A stretch of 12,427 nucleotides of DNA from an uncultured bacterium. Lineage in GTDB: Bacteria; Armatimonadota; Zipacnadia; Zipacnadales; Zipacnadaceae. Under the pieces are notes generated by a model, which saw only the letters and a list, made by a program, of their open reading frames with translations, did no database searches and had not been told where the DNA came from. The stretch spans positions 1-12,427 of the forward strand of contig CALFVE010000254.1 in the NCBI GenBank assembly GCA_937928475.1, read 5' to 3'. Within the stretch, counting starts at the first letter, position 1, and the number at the start of each line of letters is the position of its first letter. The position numbers were made by a program, and so were the translations under genes. This document shows, piece by piece, positions 1 through 7,524 of the stretch.

Positions 1-333
1 GAGTTGGGCGAAAGCCCCGCCGGAGAGAGCCTGGCCGCCGTACATGGCGGTCAGGCCGGCCGCGATGTAATACAGAATGTAGATCTGGGCGCGGTTGAGC
101 CGAACAAAGGAGCGGCGCGCGATTTCGGCAAAGAGAATGATGGTGACCCACTCGGCGGCGTTCCCTAGGGAGATGCCGGCGACCAGCCCCAGGTAAATGG
201 CCCCCGGCATCATCACGAAGCCCACGAACAGCGCTCCGGCCAGGGAACGGGCATCGAAACCGTCGGTGTAGGTCTCGGGCCGCTCCATCAGGCTCCGATA
301 AAGTTCGATTTCGGGGTCCTGAAATCGTGCCAC
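1..333 (-). CDS. OPT/YSL-like multi-pass membrane transporter, N-terminal part (runs off left edge)
   Basis: This is the first 111 codons of a membrane protein; the rest lies beyond the left edge. I chose the GTG start at 333 because a GGGAGG ribosome-binding site sits about 6 bases upstream. A polar N-terminus of about 30 residues (ARFQDPEIELYRSLMERP) is followed by hydrophobic segments at about 31-56, 59-72 and 84-104, with basic RR and NRAQ loops between. From memory, the pattern 'GALFVGFVMMPGAIYLGLVAG' (split here by a residue or two in relatives), then 'AAEWVTIILFAEIARRSF' and 'IYILYY', resembles OPT/YSL-family or 'peptide transporter' proteins common in Armatimonadota and Planctomycetes. 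Members move oligopeptides or metal chelates across the inner membrane. It lies 87 bp downstream of the giant permease gene on the same strand and may be co-transcribed with it. The membrane-protein call is firm; the family call is moderate and the substrate unknown. Confidence 0.6.
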   Translation of the reverse strand, partial: MARFQDPEIELYRSLMERPETYTDGFDARSLAGALFVGFVMMPGAIYLGLVAGISLGNAAEWVTIILFAEIARRSFVRLNRAQIYILYYIAAGLTAMYGGQALSGGAFAQL

Positions 334-362
334 GGTGAACCTCCCTGCGTCTCCTCTCCCTA

Positions 363-387
363 CCCTCTCCCGCCGGGCGGGAGAGGG
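363..387. repeat. Perfect 12-bp inverted repeat (hairpin) between two minus-strand genes
   Basis: CCCTCTCCCGCC at 363-374 pairs exactly with GGCGGGAGAGGG at 376-387 around a single G, so a hairpin would open a few central bases. A second perfect palindrome, CCCGCCGGCGGG, lies at 397-408. Neither is followed by a T-run on the minus strand, so a classical intrinsic terminator is not supported. It sits between the giant permease stop (421) and the transporter start (333). It could stabilise or attenuate the transcript, or be a dispersed REP-like palindrome. Confidence 0.75.
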
Positions 388-420
388 TCCGGCGTCCCCG
401 CCGGCGGGAGGGAGTCTGCC

Positions 421-3400
421 CTAAGCCGTCGGCTCCTCCCCCGTCACGCTTGCCGGCGCGCCTTCTTCCTCCACCAGCCGGCCTTCCAGCAAGAGCAGCG
501 CGTTTTTCCCGTACTCGCCCTTCTGCGCAGCCGGGAAGGTGCGCCAGAGCAAGTACTGCTTGCGGATGATGTTGATGAAATTGCGGGTTACCCGCATCCA
601 GGAGGCGTCATCGCCGCTTTGGCGAACAATGGTGGCCTCGATGTTGAAGATCTCCGGGTCGTCGGTCGGCACCGTCTCCACGATCAGCCGCTCGGAAACG
701 CCCAGGTCGTACGGCGCCAGCCACACCATCGAGGCTAGGCTCAGCCCCTCCCCCTTCTCATACTGCTCCCGCCTAAGGGTGATGTCAGCCGTAGAGAACT
801 GGCCCAGCGAGTAGTCGGTGTGGGCCATGAGGAACTCACGCAAGTACATGTTCACGCCCAGGGCCTGGTCGCCGGTCACGGTGAAGGGCAGGCGCATATG
901 CAAGACATCGCCCTCCGGCTCGGGGAGCGACCAGCGCCGCTCGATGCCGGGCATGGCGATGTCCGAGGCCCGCCGCGCCGGGTACATGACGGAGGCCAGC
1001 ACCGTGGCCATGATCACCAGCGTGGTGGCTACCGCTGAGAGCGAGGAGTAGTTCAGGTTGAGGCTGGCGCTCAGATGGAAGGCAGTGATAACCTTGGCCG
1101 CCATCTGGCCGACCAGGTAGCCGGCGATGGCGCCCAGCACCGCATAGACGCTAGCCTCGGCGATGAACAGAGCAGCCACGTGGTTGGGGGCGAGGCCCAG
1201 GCTGCTGTAGATGTAAATCTCGCGCACCCGCTCATAGACGGAGCCCAGCATGGTATTGAGCACGATAGCCGCGGCGATCAGGATGGGGATAAGCACGTTG
1301 CTCATTCCCGCGACCCCGGTCGCGGCCACTGCACTGCACAGGTAGGTCTTGCCGCCTACCCCCGCGTACAGGTTCAGCTCCACCCGCGTAATCAAGCGGT
1401 TGAGCACCCGTTCCGCGGCCTTCTCGGCGTCCTCCCCCCTGGTAGCGATGGCTACCGAGCGGAGCGTCGCGTTATGATTCATGGCGAACTGGTAGGGGAC
1501 GATGACCACCGCATCGGGAACGAGGTGGATGTACTCCTGCATCTCCCCGCCCTTCATCGAGCGCCCGCGCGACTCTTCCACCTGGGCCTGCGCCATCTGC
1601 TGTTGCATGACCAAAAAGTCCACGGGCGTGAGCACCTCACCGTCGAGGTCTTGGGCGGTCTTGAAGCGCGAGGAAGCCAGGATCCCGATGACGGTCATGC
1701 GGTTGCCGAAGACGCTGACCGTGGCGGTGCCGATGTCCTTGGGAGCCACGTCGAGGGCCTTGGCGACCCCCTCGGGGAGGATGCACACGTTCTCGTCCGT
1801 GGGCCGGAACCAGCGACTGCCGGGGATGAGGTACTCCTGGGGGCGAGTGATCTCGGCCTCGCTCGGCATCATCCCCAGCATGGCGGTGGCCATGTAACTC
1901 TTGCTCCCTCGGCTGACGTCCACGAAAGATTGCTTACCGATTTCGGCGGAGAAGTACCAGGCCCGTCCAGCCACCGCGGCCGTGTTGCCGAACTCGGTCG
2001 CCATCTGGCCGTAGGTGACCTCCCCGATGGGCAGCCAGGTCTTGTCGCGGATGAGCACCCCGTTGTACGGCGCCAGTTTGGGGATCAGGATCTTGTTGGC
2101 CCGCACGCTCTGCACTACCGAGGTAAAAGACATCACCGTAAAGGTGAGCAAGATCAGCGTCAGGCAGGTCAGCAAAGTCCGCGTCTTGCGGCGGCGCATG
2201 TTGGACACGCCCAGGCTGAAGGCCGCCGCCGAGGCGCTCAGCCGCCCCACGTCCGCGGTGTGCACCCCCGTCTGCTCGTACTTGACCTGCTTCATCTGCT
2301 CCTCGAACTTGCCCACGATGATGCTGATGACTAGAGCCCCCAAGGCCAGGATGACGAAGGCCAGCAAGATCACGATGGAGGTCTTGGACAAGGCAAAGGC
2401 GGGATGCACCAGGTACAAGATAATGAAGATGCCTAGGAAGATGCCGCCGGTGCCCAGCAGTTGCCATTTGAGGTCGGGGTGGCCGATGAGCAGCCGTTCC
2501 AGGAAGAAACTGAAGGGCAAAAGCAGCGCCATGTAAAAGATAATGCCCTTGACCACGTCGTTGGCGGTAGCGCGCACCGCGGGATAGGCGCGCGATTCCA
2601 GGGCCCAGGCAGCCCGGGCCGCCGTAATAAACTCATCGTACCGCCACTGGCGGAGAAACTCCGAGGCCTTTTCCAGTTGCTCCTTAGCAGCGCGGTGGGC
2701 CTCGTTGACCAGATTGTTGGTGATGCCGTACTGCTGGAGCAAGCCGATGCGCTGCTCGTCCAGCGTCCACATATCGCGGGCTACCAGGTAGGGGCTCATG
2801 TAGATGGAGGGCGTCTCGTCCACCAGGTAGCCGTCGCCTTCGGGCTTGCCCGGGGCGGGATTGAGCAGCAGGAAGCGCAACCCCAGCAGGCTAGCCGCCA
2901 TGGTCACGCGCAAGCGAGTACCCGGCGGCGCGAACACCACGCCCACCGGCTCGTAGTTGCTTACCATGCGCCGGGGCGGCAGGGGCAGACAATAGCCGTA
3001 GGTATAGGGCTCGGCTTCCAGCCCAGCATCGTAGACGTAAATCTGCTGCAGCAGGTCGAAGAAGCGCTGGTCCACCATGTCGTACAGCGCCACGGGCTTG
3101 CACTCGAACATGACCACCGTAACCGGCTTGATCGGCTGGTCCAGATCCACCTCGATCGGATAGGCGGTAGCGCCGTTGACGCCCAGGTCCGGGGCCATCT
3201 CGATGCTGCCATCCTGGGGATCGGTCAAGAAGCCTTCCACTTTGGTCTTGCCACCCACCGCCCGCACATTCGGCAGGCCAGCGAGGTCGAAGCGGCCCTC
3301 ATCGTCCACCGCGTCGAAGCATTCCTTGCGCACGCCCATCGCCGTCTTCTCCACGTTGCGGACGGTGGCGATTCCCCCCAGCACCGGCTTGTCCGGGAAG

Positions 3401-5397
3401 GTACTGACCGCGGGGTCGAACTGCACCAGGCGCCCCTTGGCCTCCACGAAGTTGTCCTCCAGTTCGATCTTGTACAGGTCGCGCGGCTGGGTGACCGAGA
3501 CCAGGTCGCAAAGAAGACAGGCTAGGAAGCGCGTCTGCTCCACCAAGTTGTCCGGGTTCATCCGCTCGGGGAGGTCGCGGGGGGTATCCACCAGCGGCCG
3601 CCCGTCGTTGATGGTGGCCAGCCCCATCGCCGGAATACCGGCCAGCACCCCGACCTCGCTGCCCAAGCCCAGGTGCCCGGCCATGTAAGTCTGCCAGTTC
3701 TTGCCCTGCAGGGCGTTGATCCCGTCCACGAATCGCTGGGCCGGGTCCACCGACAGGGCCTGGCCGACCAGGGCCGCGTACTCGCGAGCCTTCTTGCCTA
3801 CATCGGCGAATTTCCATTGCATGCCCTCGGCGTAGTTGTAAAAGTAGCCCTTGAAGAAGATGCCGAAGGCGGGGTTGTGACTGGAAAGGTCTACCGAGTA
3901 CCACAGGGCGACGTCCTCGCCCGCAAAGTCGAGGGCGGCAATCAGGGCATAGGTAGCCTCCTGGACCGGCTTCAGCGCCTCTTCCGTGGCCTGGCCGGCG
4001 CTACGGGCCTGGCGGATCGCCGCCTCCGCCTGCTCCGCAGCCTGGCGGATCACCGGCACCCGCTGCTGGAATTCGGTGAGCAGCCGCTGGCGCTTGGCGA
4101 CCTCTTCTTCGGGAAGCCGGTAGACGGCCAGTTTCCCCGCGTTGGGGTCAGTAATGGCCAGGCCGCGCGCGGCCTTGCGCTCGATCTTCGCCGTGCGGGC
4201 CTTGGCGGCGCGCACGCGACCCAGCAATCCCTTGAGGCCCCGCAGTTGCTCCTCGGGGCTGCGCATGGTCTTCTGGCCGCCGGGGCCGATCTCCTCGCCC
4301 CACAGACGGTCGGCGATACCCTCCACGTTCCTCCGCGCCTCATTCGCGACGTTGAAACAGTATCGGACATACCCGTCGGCCCGCGCCCCTCGCACCCGCT
4401 CCATCACGAAGCGCTTCTCCCCGGCTAGGGCCTGGAAGTGGCCGGAGGTGGCCAGGAAGACTACGGTGCGCTTGGGGGGTTGCGCCTGGAAGGCCTTGAT
4501 CAACTGGAAGAGAGCGGCGATGGAGGCCGCTGACTCCGCGCCGGGGGCGAGACTGGGGACAATGGAGATGGAGTCGTAGTACGCCTGGATCACGACCCGT
4601 TGGCTCTTGAGGCGCGGGTCAGTGCCAGGGATCGTGCCCATGATGTTCTTGGCCGTGACCCGCTGCCACTTCATGTCACAGCGCACCGTCGCCCGCACCT
4701 CGCCCTGGGTCGCCAGCAAGCCCAGGCAGTAGTCCGCCACTTCCCGAGGCACCCAGTAGCGGGGCACGTCAGCGGGGATGGACAAGAATTTCTGCTCGGC
4801 CTCGCCCCGGATGGTCTGCTCCGGCTCGATGAAGAGCACCGCCTTGGCGCCCAGCAGGGGGGCGTTGAGCCACTGGGACTGGCAGTTGAAGTCGAGCAGC
4901 GCCAGGCTACCCGGCACCGGCTGACCGTTGAAGGCGGCGAAACTGCCGTTGCCCCCGTACAGCAGCGGGCCGCTGATCCCCTCGGGCGGGGTCTGGGGAG
5001 TGCGGACCAGGTTCGGCCACAGGGGGTAGATGACGAACTCCTTGTCGCCGACCTGCAAGGTAGCGGGGCGCTGGTCGTTGCTCACCCGGGGAGACATGAC
5101 AGGGAATTCATCAACGGTTACGTCCTGCAGACCGGCTGCGCGGAAGCGCTGCTCCACTATCTGCGCCGCCCGCTCGCAGCCGGGATAGCCCGTCACCCGA
5201 CTGCCCAGAGAGGCGAATTCCTGCACCGTCCGCGTGATCTCCTCGGGGGAGATCTGGGCGGCTACCTTGGCATAGTCGGTCTCGGAGGTAAGCGCTACCT
5301 CCATCTCTTCCTGGGCCAGGCTGCGAAACTCCGCGGCGGTCAGGCCCAGGGAGATGACCAACAGGAATAAGGTCGGCCTCAGTATGCGCGATTTCAT
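421..5397 (-). CDS. Giant ABC permease: M28-peptidase-like ectodomain fused to MacB/FtsX permease
   Basis: About 1658 residues. I chose the ATG at 5397 because it opens directly with a signal-peptide-like segment (KSRILRPTLFLLVISLGL); in-frame starts at 5445 (ATG) and 5457 (GTG) are possible and none has a strong ribosome-binding site. Residues about 50-640 look like an M28 aminopeptidase with a PA-like insert (140-200) and a charged, coiled-coil-prone insert (380-490). The expected metal positions are replaced: AYYDS for HYDS at 272-276, GAES for GAND at 286-289, HF for EE at 320-321. Residues about 640-880 look beta-rich, with a possible carboxypeptidase-regulatory-like part. Membrane helices lie at about 949-970, 978-1002 and 1007-1028. 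A standard FtsX module follows: NMRRRKTRT, helix 1073-1095, MacB-like ectodomain 1096-1365, helices 1366-1388, 1407-1432 and 1453-1473. A cytoplasmic domain of about 170 residues ends the chain. The FtsX assignment is firm and the M28 relation good. Its job is unknown; it probably pairs with the ATPase and small permease upstream. Confidence 0.88.
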   Translation of the reverse strand: MKSRILRPTLFLLVISLGLTAAEFRSLAQEEMEVALTSETDYAKVAAQISPEEITRTVQEFASLGSRVTGYPGCERAAQIVEQRFRAAGLQDVTVDEFPVMSPRVSNDQRPATLQVGDKEFVIYPLWPNLVRTPQTPPEGISGPLLYGGNGSFAAFNGQPVPGSLALLDFNCQSQWLNAPLLGAKAVLFIEPEQTIRGEAEQKFLSIPADVPRYWVPREVADYCLGLLATQGEVRATVRCDMKWQRVTAKNIMGTIPGTDPRLKSQRVVIQAYYDSISIVPSLAPGAESAASIAALFQLIKAFQAQPPKRTVVFLATSGHFQALAGEKRFVMERVRGARADGYVRYCFNVANEARRNVEGIADRLWGEEIGPGGQKTMRSPEEQLRGLKGLLGRVRAAKARTAKIERKAARGLAITDPNAGKLAVYRLPEEEVAKRQRLLTEFQQRVPVIRQAAEQAEAAIRQARSAGQATEEALKPVQEATYALIAALDFAGEDVALWYSVDLSSHNPAFGIFFKGYFYNYAEGMQWKFADVGKKAREYAALVGQALSVDPAQRFVDGINALQGKNWQTYMAGHLGLGSEVGVLAGIPAMGLATINDGRPLVDTPRDLPERMNPDNLVEQTRFLACLLCDLVSVTQPRDLYKIELEDNFVEAKGRLVQFDPAVSTFPDKPVLGGIATVRNVEKTAMGVRKECFDAVDDEGRFDLAGLPNVRAVGGKTKVEGFLTDPQDGSIEMAPDLGVNGATAYPIEVDLDQPIKPVTVVMFECKPVALYDMVDQRFFDLLQQIYVYDAGLEAEPYTYGYCLPLPPRRMVSNYEPVGVVFAPPGTRLRVTMAASLLGLRFLLLNPAPGKPEGDGYLVDETPSIYMSPYLVARDMWTLDEQRIGLLQQYGITNNLVNEAHRAAKEQLEKASEFLRQWRYDEFITAARAAWALESRAYPAVRATANDVVKGIIFYMALLLPFSFFLERLLIGHPDLKWQLLGTGGIFLGIFIILYLVHPAFALSKTSIVILLAFVILALGALVISIIVGKFEEQMKQVKYEQTGVHTADVGRLSASAAAFSLGVSNMRRRKTRTLLTCLTLILLTFTVMSFTSVVQSVRANKILIPKLAPYNGVLIRDKTWLPIGEVTYGQMATEFGNTAAVAGRAWYFSAEIGKQSFVDVSRGSKSYMATAMLGMMPSEAEITRPQEYLIPGSRWFRPTDENVCILPEGVAKALDVAPKDIGTATVSVFGNRMTVIGILASSRFKTAQDLDGEVLTPVDFLVMQQQMAQAQVEESRGRSMKGGEMQEYIHLVPDAVVIVPYQFAMNHNATLRSVAIATRGEDAEKAAERVLNRLITRVELNLYAGVGGKTYLCSAVAATGVAGMSNVLIPILIAAAIVLNTMLGSVYERVREIYIYSSLGLAPNHVAALFIAEASVYAVLGAIAGYLVGQMAAKVITAFHLSASLNLNYSSLSAVATTLVIMATVLASVMYPARRASDIAMPGIERRWSLPEPEGDVLHMRLPFTVTGDQALGVNMYLREFLMAHTDYSLGQFSTADITLRREQYEKGEGLSLASMVWLAPYDLGVSERLIVETVPTDDPEIFNIEATIVRQSGDDASWMRVTRNFINIIRKQYLLWRTFPAAQKGEYGKNALLLLEGRLVEEEGAPASVTGEEPTA

Positions 5398-5522
5398 CAG
5401 TGCGAAGTCACCGCCTCGACGACTGTGCGTCCTTTCTCTCGTCATCGCCCACCACACGGAGCCCGCCGGGGCTTGCCGTAGGGCGTTGCTGCCGCCCCGG
5501 AGGTAGCACCCCGCTGCTTCCC

Positions 5523-6425
5523 TCAGACCGCTGTCTCTTCGCCGCCCATGGTCCCGACTTCGAGTTCGATGTCTTCGCGGCGGTCAATGCGCTCGATGCG
5601 GCCGTCGCGGATGTGCACGATGCGGTCGGAGACGTCAATCATCTTCAGGTCGTGGGTAGCGGAGATGACAGTCACACCGCTCTCCACGTTCAGTTCCTTA
5701 AGTAGTTCGATGATCTCCTTGCCGGTGTGCAGGTCCAGATTGCCGGTGGGCTCGTCCGCCAGGATGATAGCGGGGCTGTTGGCCAGCGCCCGCGCCACGG
5801 CCACCCGCTGCTGCTGACCGCCGGACAGTTCGTGGGGCTTGTGGTGCAGGCGCCCGCCCAGACCGACCAGTTCCAGCAGCATCCGGCCCCGCTCTAGCAT
5901 CTCGTCGCTGGACATCCCCGCAAAGATCATGGGCAGGGTAACGTTCTCCAGCGCGGTCATAACCGGAATGAGGTTGAAGGTCTGGAAGATATACCCGATG
6001 GTGTGGCAGCGCTGCCAGGCTAGTTCGTGGGCGCTGAGTTGGGCCATGTCGGTCTCGTTAATGTAGCAGGAACCGGAGGTGGGCTTGTCGAGGCCGCCGA
6101 CCAGGTTAAAGAGGGTGGACTTGCCCGAGCCGGAAGGCCCCATGATGGAAAGGTACTCGCCGCGCCTTATATCCAGGTCCACGCCGCGCAAAGCCGGCAC
6201 CTCCACATCGCCCATCTTGTAGATCTTGGTCAGTCCCCGAGTGCGGACGATGTACTCGTGGGTGGTAACCGAGTCGTCGCGGATCAGTTCCGCCGCCCGC
6301 TGGCGCAGGGCATGGCCGGCCGCCTCCACCACCGCGCTCATGTCGGCGTGGCATTGGGGACATACCGTCACAATGCCCGCGGTCTCGATCTGCTCGCCGC
6401 ACTGCGGACAGGTGTATTTCGCCAT
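5523..6425 (-). CDS. ABC transporter ATPase (MacB/LolD/FtsE type) with N-terminal zinc ribbon
   Basis: A 300-residue cytoplasmic ATPase that should power the two FtsX-type permeases encoded on either side. Visible motifs are Walker A GPSGSGKST (96-104), Q-loop Q148, signature LSGGQQQR (200-207), Walker B IILADEP with catalytic E225, and H-loop H258. The PTSGS and ADEPTGNLD stretches are typical of the LolD/MacB/FtsE subfamily. Residues 1-60 are unusual: C6-P-Q-C9 and C22-P-Q-C25 make a four-cysteine zinc ribbon, followed by a short helical linker before the ABC domain begins near residue 60. Family members are normally 220-250 residues without such a ribbon. The ATG at 6425 has AAGGAG 8 bases upstream. 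The permease stop lies 39 bp upstream and the giant permease starts 125 bp downstream, supporting one operon. The ATPase call is near certain; the ribbon's role is unknown. Confidence 0.95.
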   Translation of the reverse strand: MAKYTCPQCGEQIETAGIVTVCPQCHADMSAVVEAAGHALRQRAAELIRDDSVTTHEYIVRTRGLTKIYKMGDVEVPALRGVDLDIRRGEYLSIMGPSGSGKSTLFNLVGGLDKPTSGSCYINETDMAQLSAHELAWQRCHTIGYIFQTFNLIPVMTALENVTLPMIFAGMSSDEMLERGRMLLELVGLGGRLHHKPHELSGGQQQRVAVARALANSPAIILADEPTGNLDLHTGKEIIELLKELNVESGVTVISATHDLKMIDVSDRIVHIRDGRIERIDRREDIELEVGTMGGEETAV

Positions 6426-6464
6426 AGCACTCGCTCCTTATAGGATTCCCGGCGGGACTCCGGG

Positions 6465-7271
6465 CTAGATCTCGGTGCGCAGGGCTGCCGCCGCCGGCAT
6501 CTGCGCGGCGCGAATGGCCGGGGGGATAGCCGAAGCCAGGCTCAGCGCCGTCCCGATGGCCAGCGCCAGCAGCACATAGCCGGAGAGTTCCGCCCAGTCA
6601 ATCTTGGCGGTGACCGAGAAGCCCGCTTTGACCCCGTAGTAGAGCAGAACAAAAAGAAAGCCTAGCAGGATGCCCGCGACCGAGCCCAAGGCCCCCACCA
6701 CGACAGACTCGATGAGGAAAAGGCGCACGATGAAAGAGTCCAGTGCCCCCAGGCACTTCATGGTCCCGATCTCCTGGAAGCGCTCGGTGACCGACATCAG
6801 CATCGAATTGGTGATCCCGATGCCGCACACCAGCAAGGACATAATCACTAGCCAGGTCGTGCGGGCGCTCCGCTCCTGATCCTCGGAGCCGGCCGTGGTG
6901 GGCGCCGGCGCCTCCCCGGCCGGCCTTTCCGCCCCCGCGGGTGTGGCAGTCCCGGAGGCTGTCTCGCCCCCCGCGGCTGGCTTGCCCCCCCCGCGCACCG
7001 CCTCGGCCGCCGCCGCCAGGGTCTGCTCCTGCTGTATGCGAGCCTTGGTCACGCCTTCGCTGAAGATTCGGTCGGACCAGACGTAGGTCAGGAAGGCCAC
7101 GCCCAGGATGATCCCGGTGGCGGTGATCGCCGCCCGTCCCAGTCGCAAGACCACGCTCTTGAGGCTGATGCGGAAGGCATCGGACCAGGGCAGGCTGATC
7201 TGCGCTTGGATCTGCAAAGACTTGGCACCGCCGCCACCCGCGACTTGCGCCAGTTTCTTGACGTCCATCAT
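6465..7271 (-). CDS. Small FtsX-fold ABC permease with minimal extracytoplasmic domain
   Basis: 268 residues from the ATG at 7271, which has a GGTGGTGAG-like ribosome-binding site about 7 bases upstream; an in-frame GTG at 7286 lacks one. A cytoplasmic N-terminus leads to helix 1 (about 45-65). A linker of about 73 residues (66-138) rich in Ala, Gly, Pro and Thr takes the place of the usual MacB ectodomain of 200 or more residues. Helix 2 (139-161) is followed by the cytoplasmic coupling segment TERFQEIGTMKCLGA, characteristic of FtsX/MacB permeases, then helices 3 (181-212) and 4 (230-250) and a basic C-terminal tail. It is first in a run with the ATPase (39 bp gap) and the giant permease. 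I infer that it is the short half of a heterodimeric permease, contributing transmembrane helices while the giant partner supplies the ectodomain. I recognise the fold, not a named gene. Confidence 0.88.
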   Translation of the reverse strand: MMDVKKLAQVAGGGGAKSLQIQAQISLPWSDAFRISLKSVVLRLGRAAITATGIILGVAFLTYVWSDRIFSEGVTKARIQQEQTLAAAAEAVRGGGKPAAGGETASGTATPAGAERPAGEAPAPTTAGSEDQERSARTTWLVIMSLLVCGIGITNSMLMSVTERFQEIGTMKCLGALDSFIVRLFLIESVVVGALGSVAGILLGFLFVLLYYGVKAGFSVTAKIDWAELSGYVLLALAIGTALSLASAIPPAIRAAQMPAAAALRTEI

Positions 7272-7524
7272 CGCTGCGCTCACCACCAGGCAAACTCAAG
7301 TGCCGGGCGCCCCCCGAACCAGCCGCTCGCGGGCGCTCCCCGGTTAACTCAACGCAGGCTAGGCAACCATTGTTTCCCTATTTCGCTTTACGCGGGAGCC
7401 ATTCCTCCTGCCCGCAAAAAATTGCCTGCCGCCCGCTGGGATACGCCCGACCGGCGATTGACACCACTTCCCGACCCGCCTACCATGCTTGGAGCCGCCA
7501 CCGCCACAGGGAGGAAGAACCCTG
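7272..7524. other. Divergent intergenic region between ABC operon and cobO
   Basis: This 253-bp stretch separates the minus-strand ABC run from cobO on the plus strand. It holds a good plus-strand promoter (7458-7486). On the minus strand I see no convincing -35/-10 pair for the ABC run; the AT-richer stretch around 7365-7425 is the most likely place. I looked for cobalamin-riboswitch elements ahead of cobO and found none. The predicted cobO leader, about 30 bases, is too short for one. Confidence 0.6.
7458..7486 (+). promoter_or_regulatory. Sigma70-type promoter for cobO
   Basis: A perfect -35 box TTGACA (7458-7463) is followed by a 17-bp spacer and a -10 box TACCAT (7481-7486, 4 of 6 matches to TATAAT). 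Transcription would start near 7493, about 32 bases before the cobO ATG, leaving room for the GGGAGG ribosome-binding site at 7510-7515 and little else. Spacing and position are ideal; the -10 is only moderate. Confidence 0.7.

Noticed and set aside
1075..2334. Plus-strand open frame of 419 codons
   Set aside because: It lies wholly opposite the giant permease gene. Its translation is rich in His, Arg, Asp and Gln without domains or hydrophobic pattern, as expected for the complement of a GC-rich gene.
2461..3525. Plus-strand open frame of 354 codons
   Set aside because: Antisense to the giant permease, with His/Gln/Val-rich composition and no recognisable motif; the minus strand carries clear protein features there.
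7390..7425. Hairpin GCGGG ... CCCGC beside an A/T run as a terminator
   Set aside because: The stem is only 5 bp with a long loop. The A-run lies on the wrong side for a plus-strand terminator, and on the minus strand the T-run precedes the stem.
7287..7524. Cobalamin riboswitch upstream of cobO
   Set aside because: No B12-box-like sequence was seen, and the predicted transcript leader is only about 32 bases.
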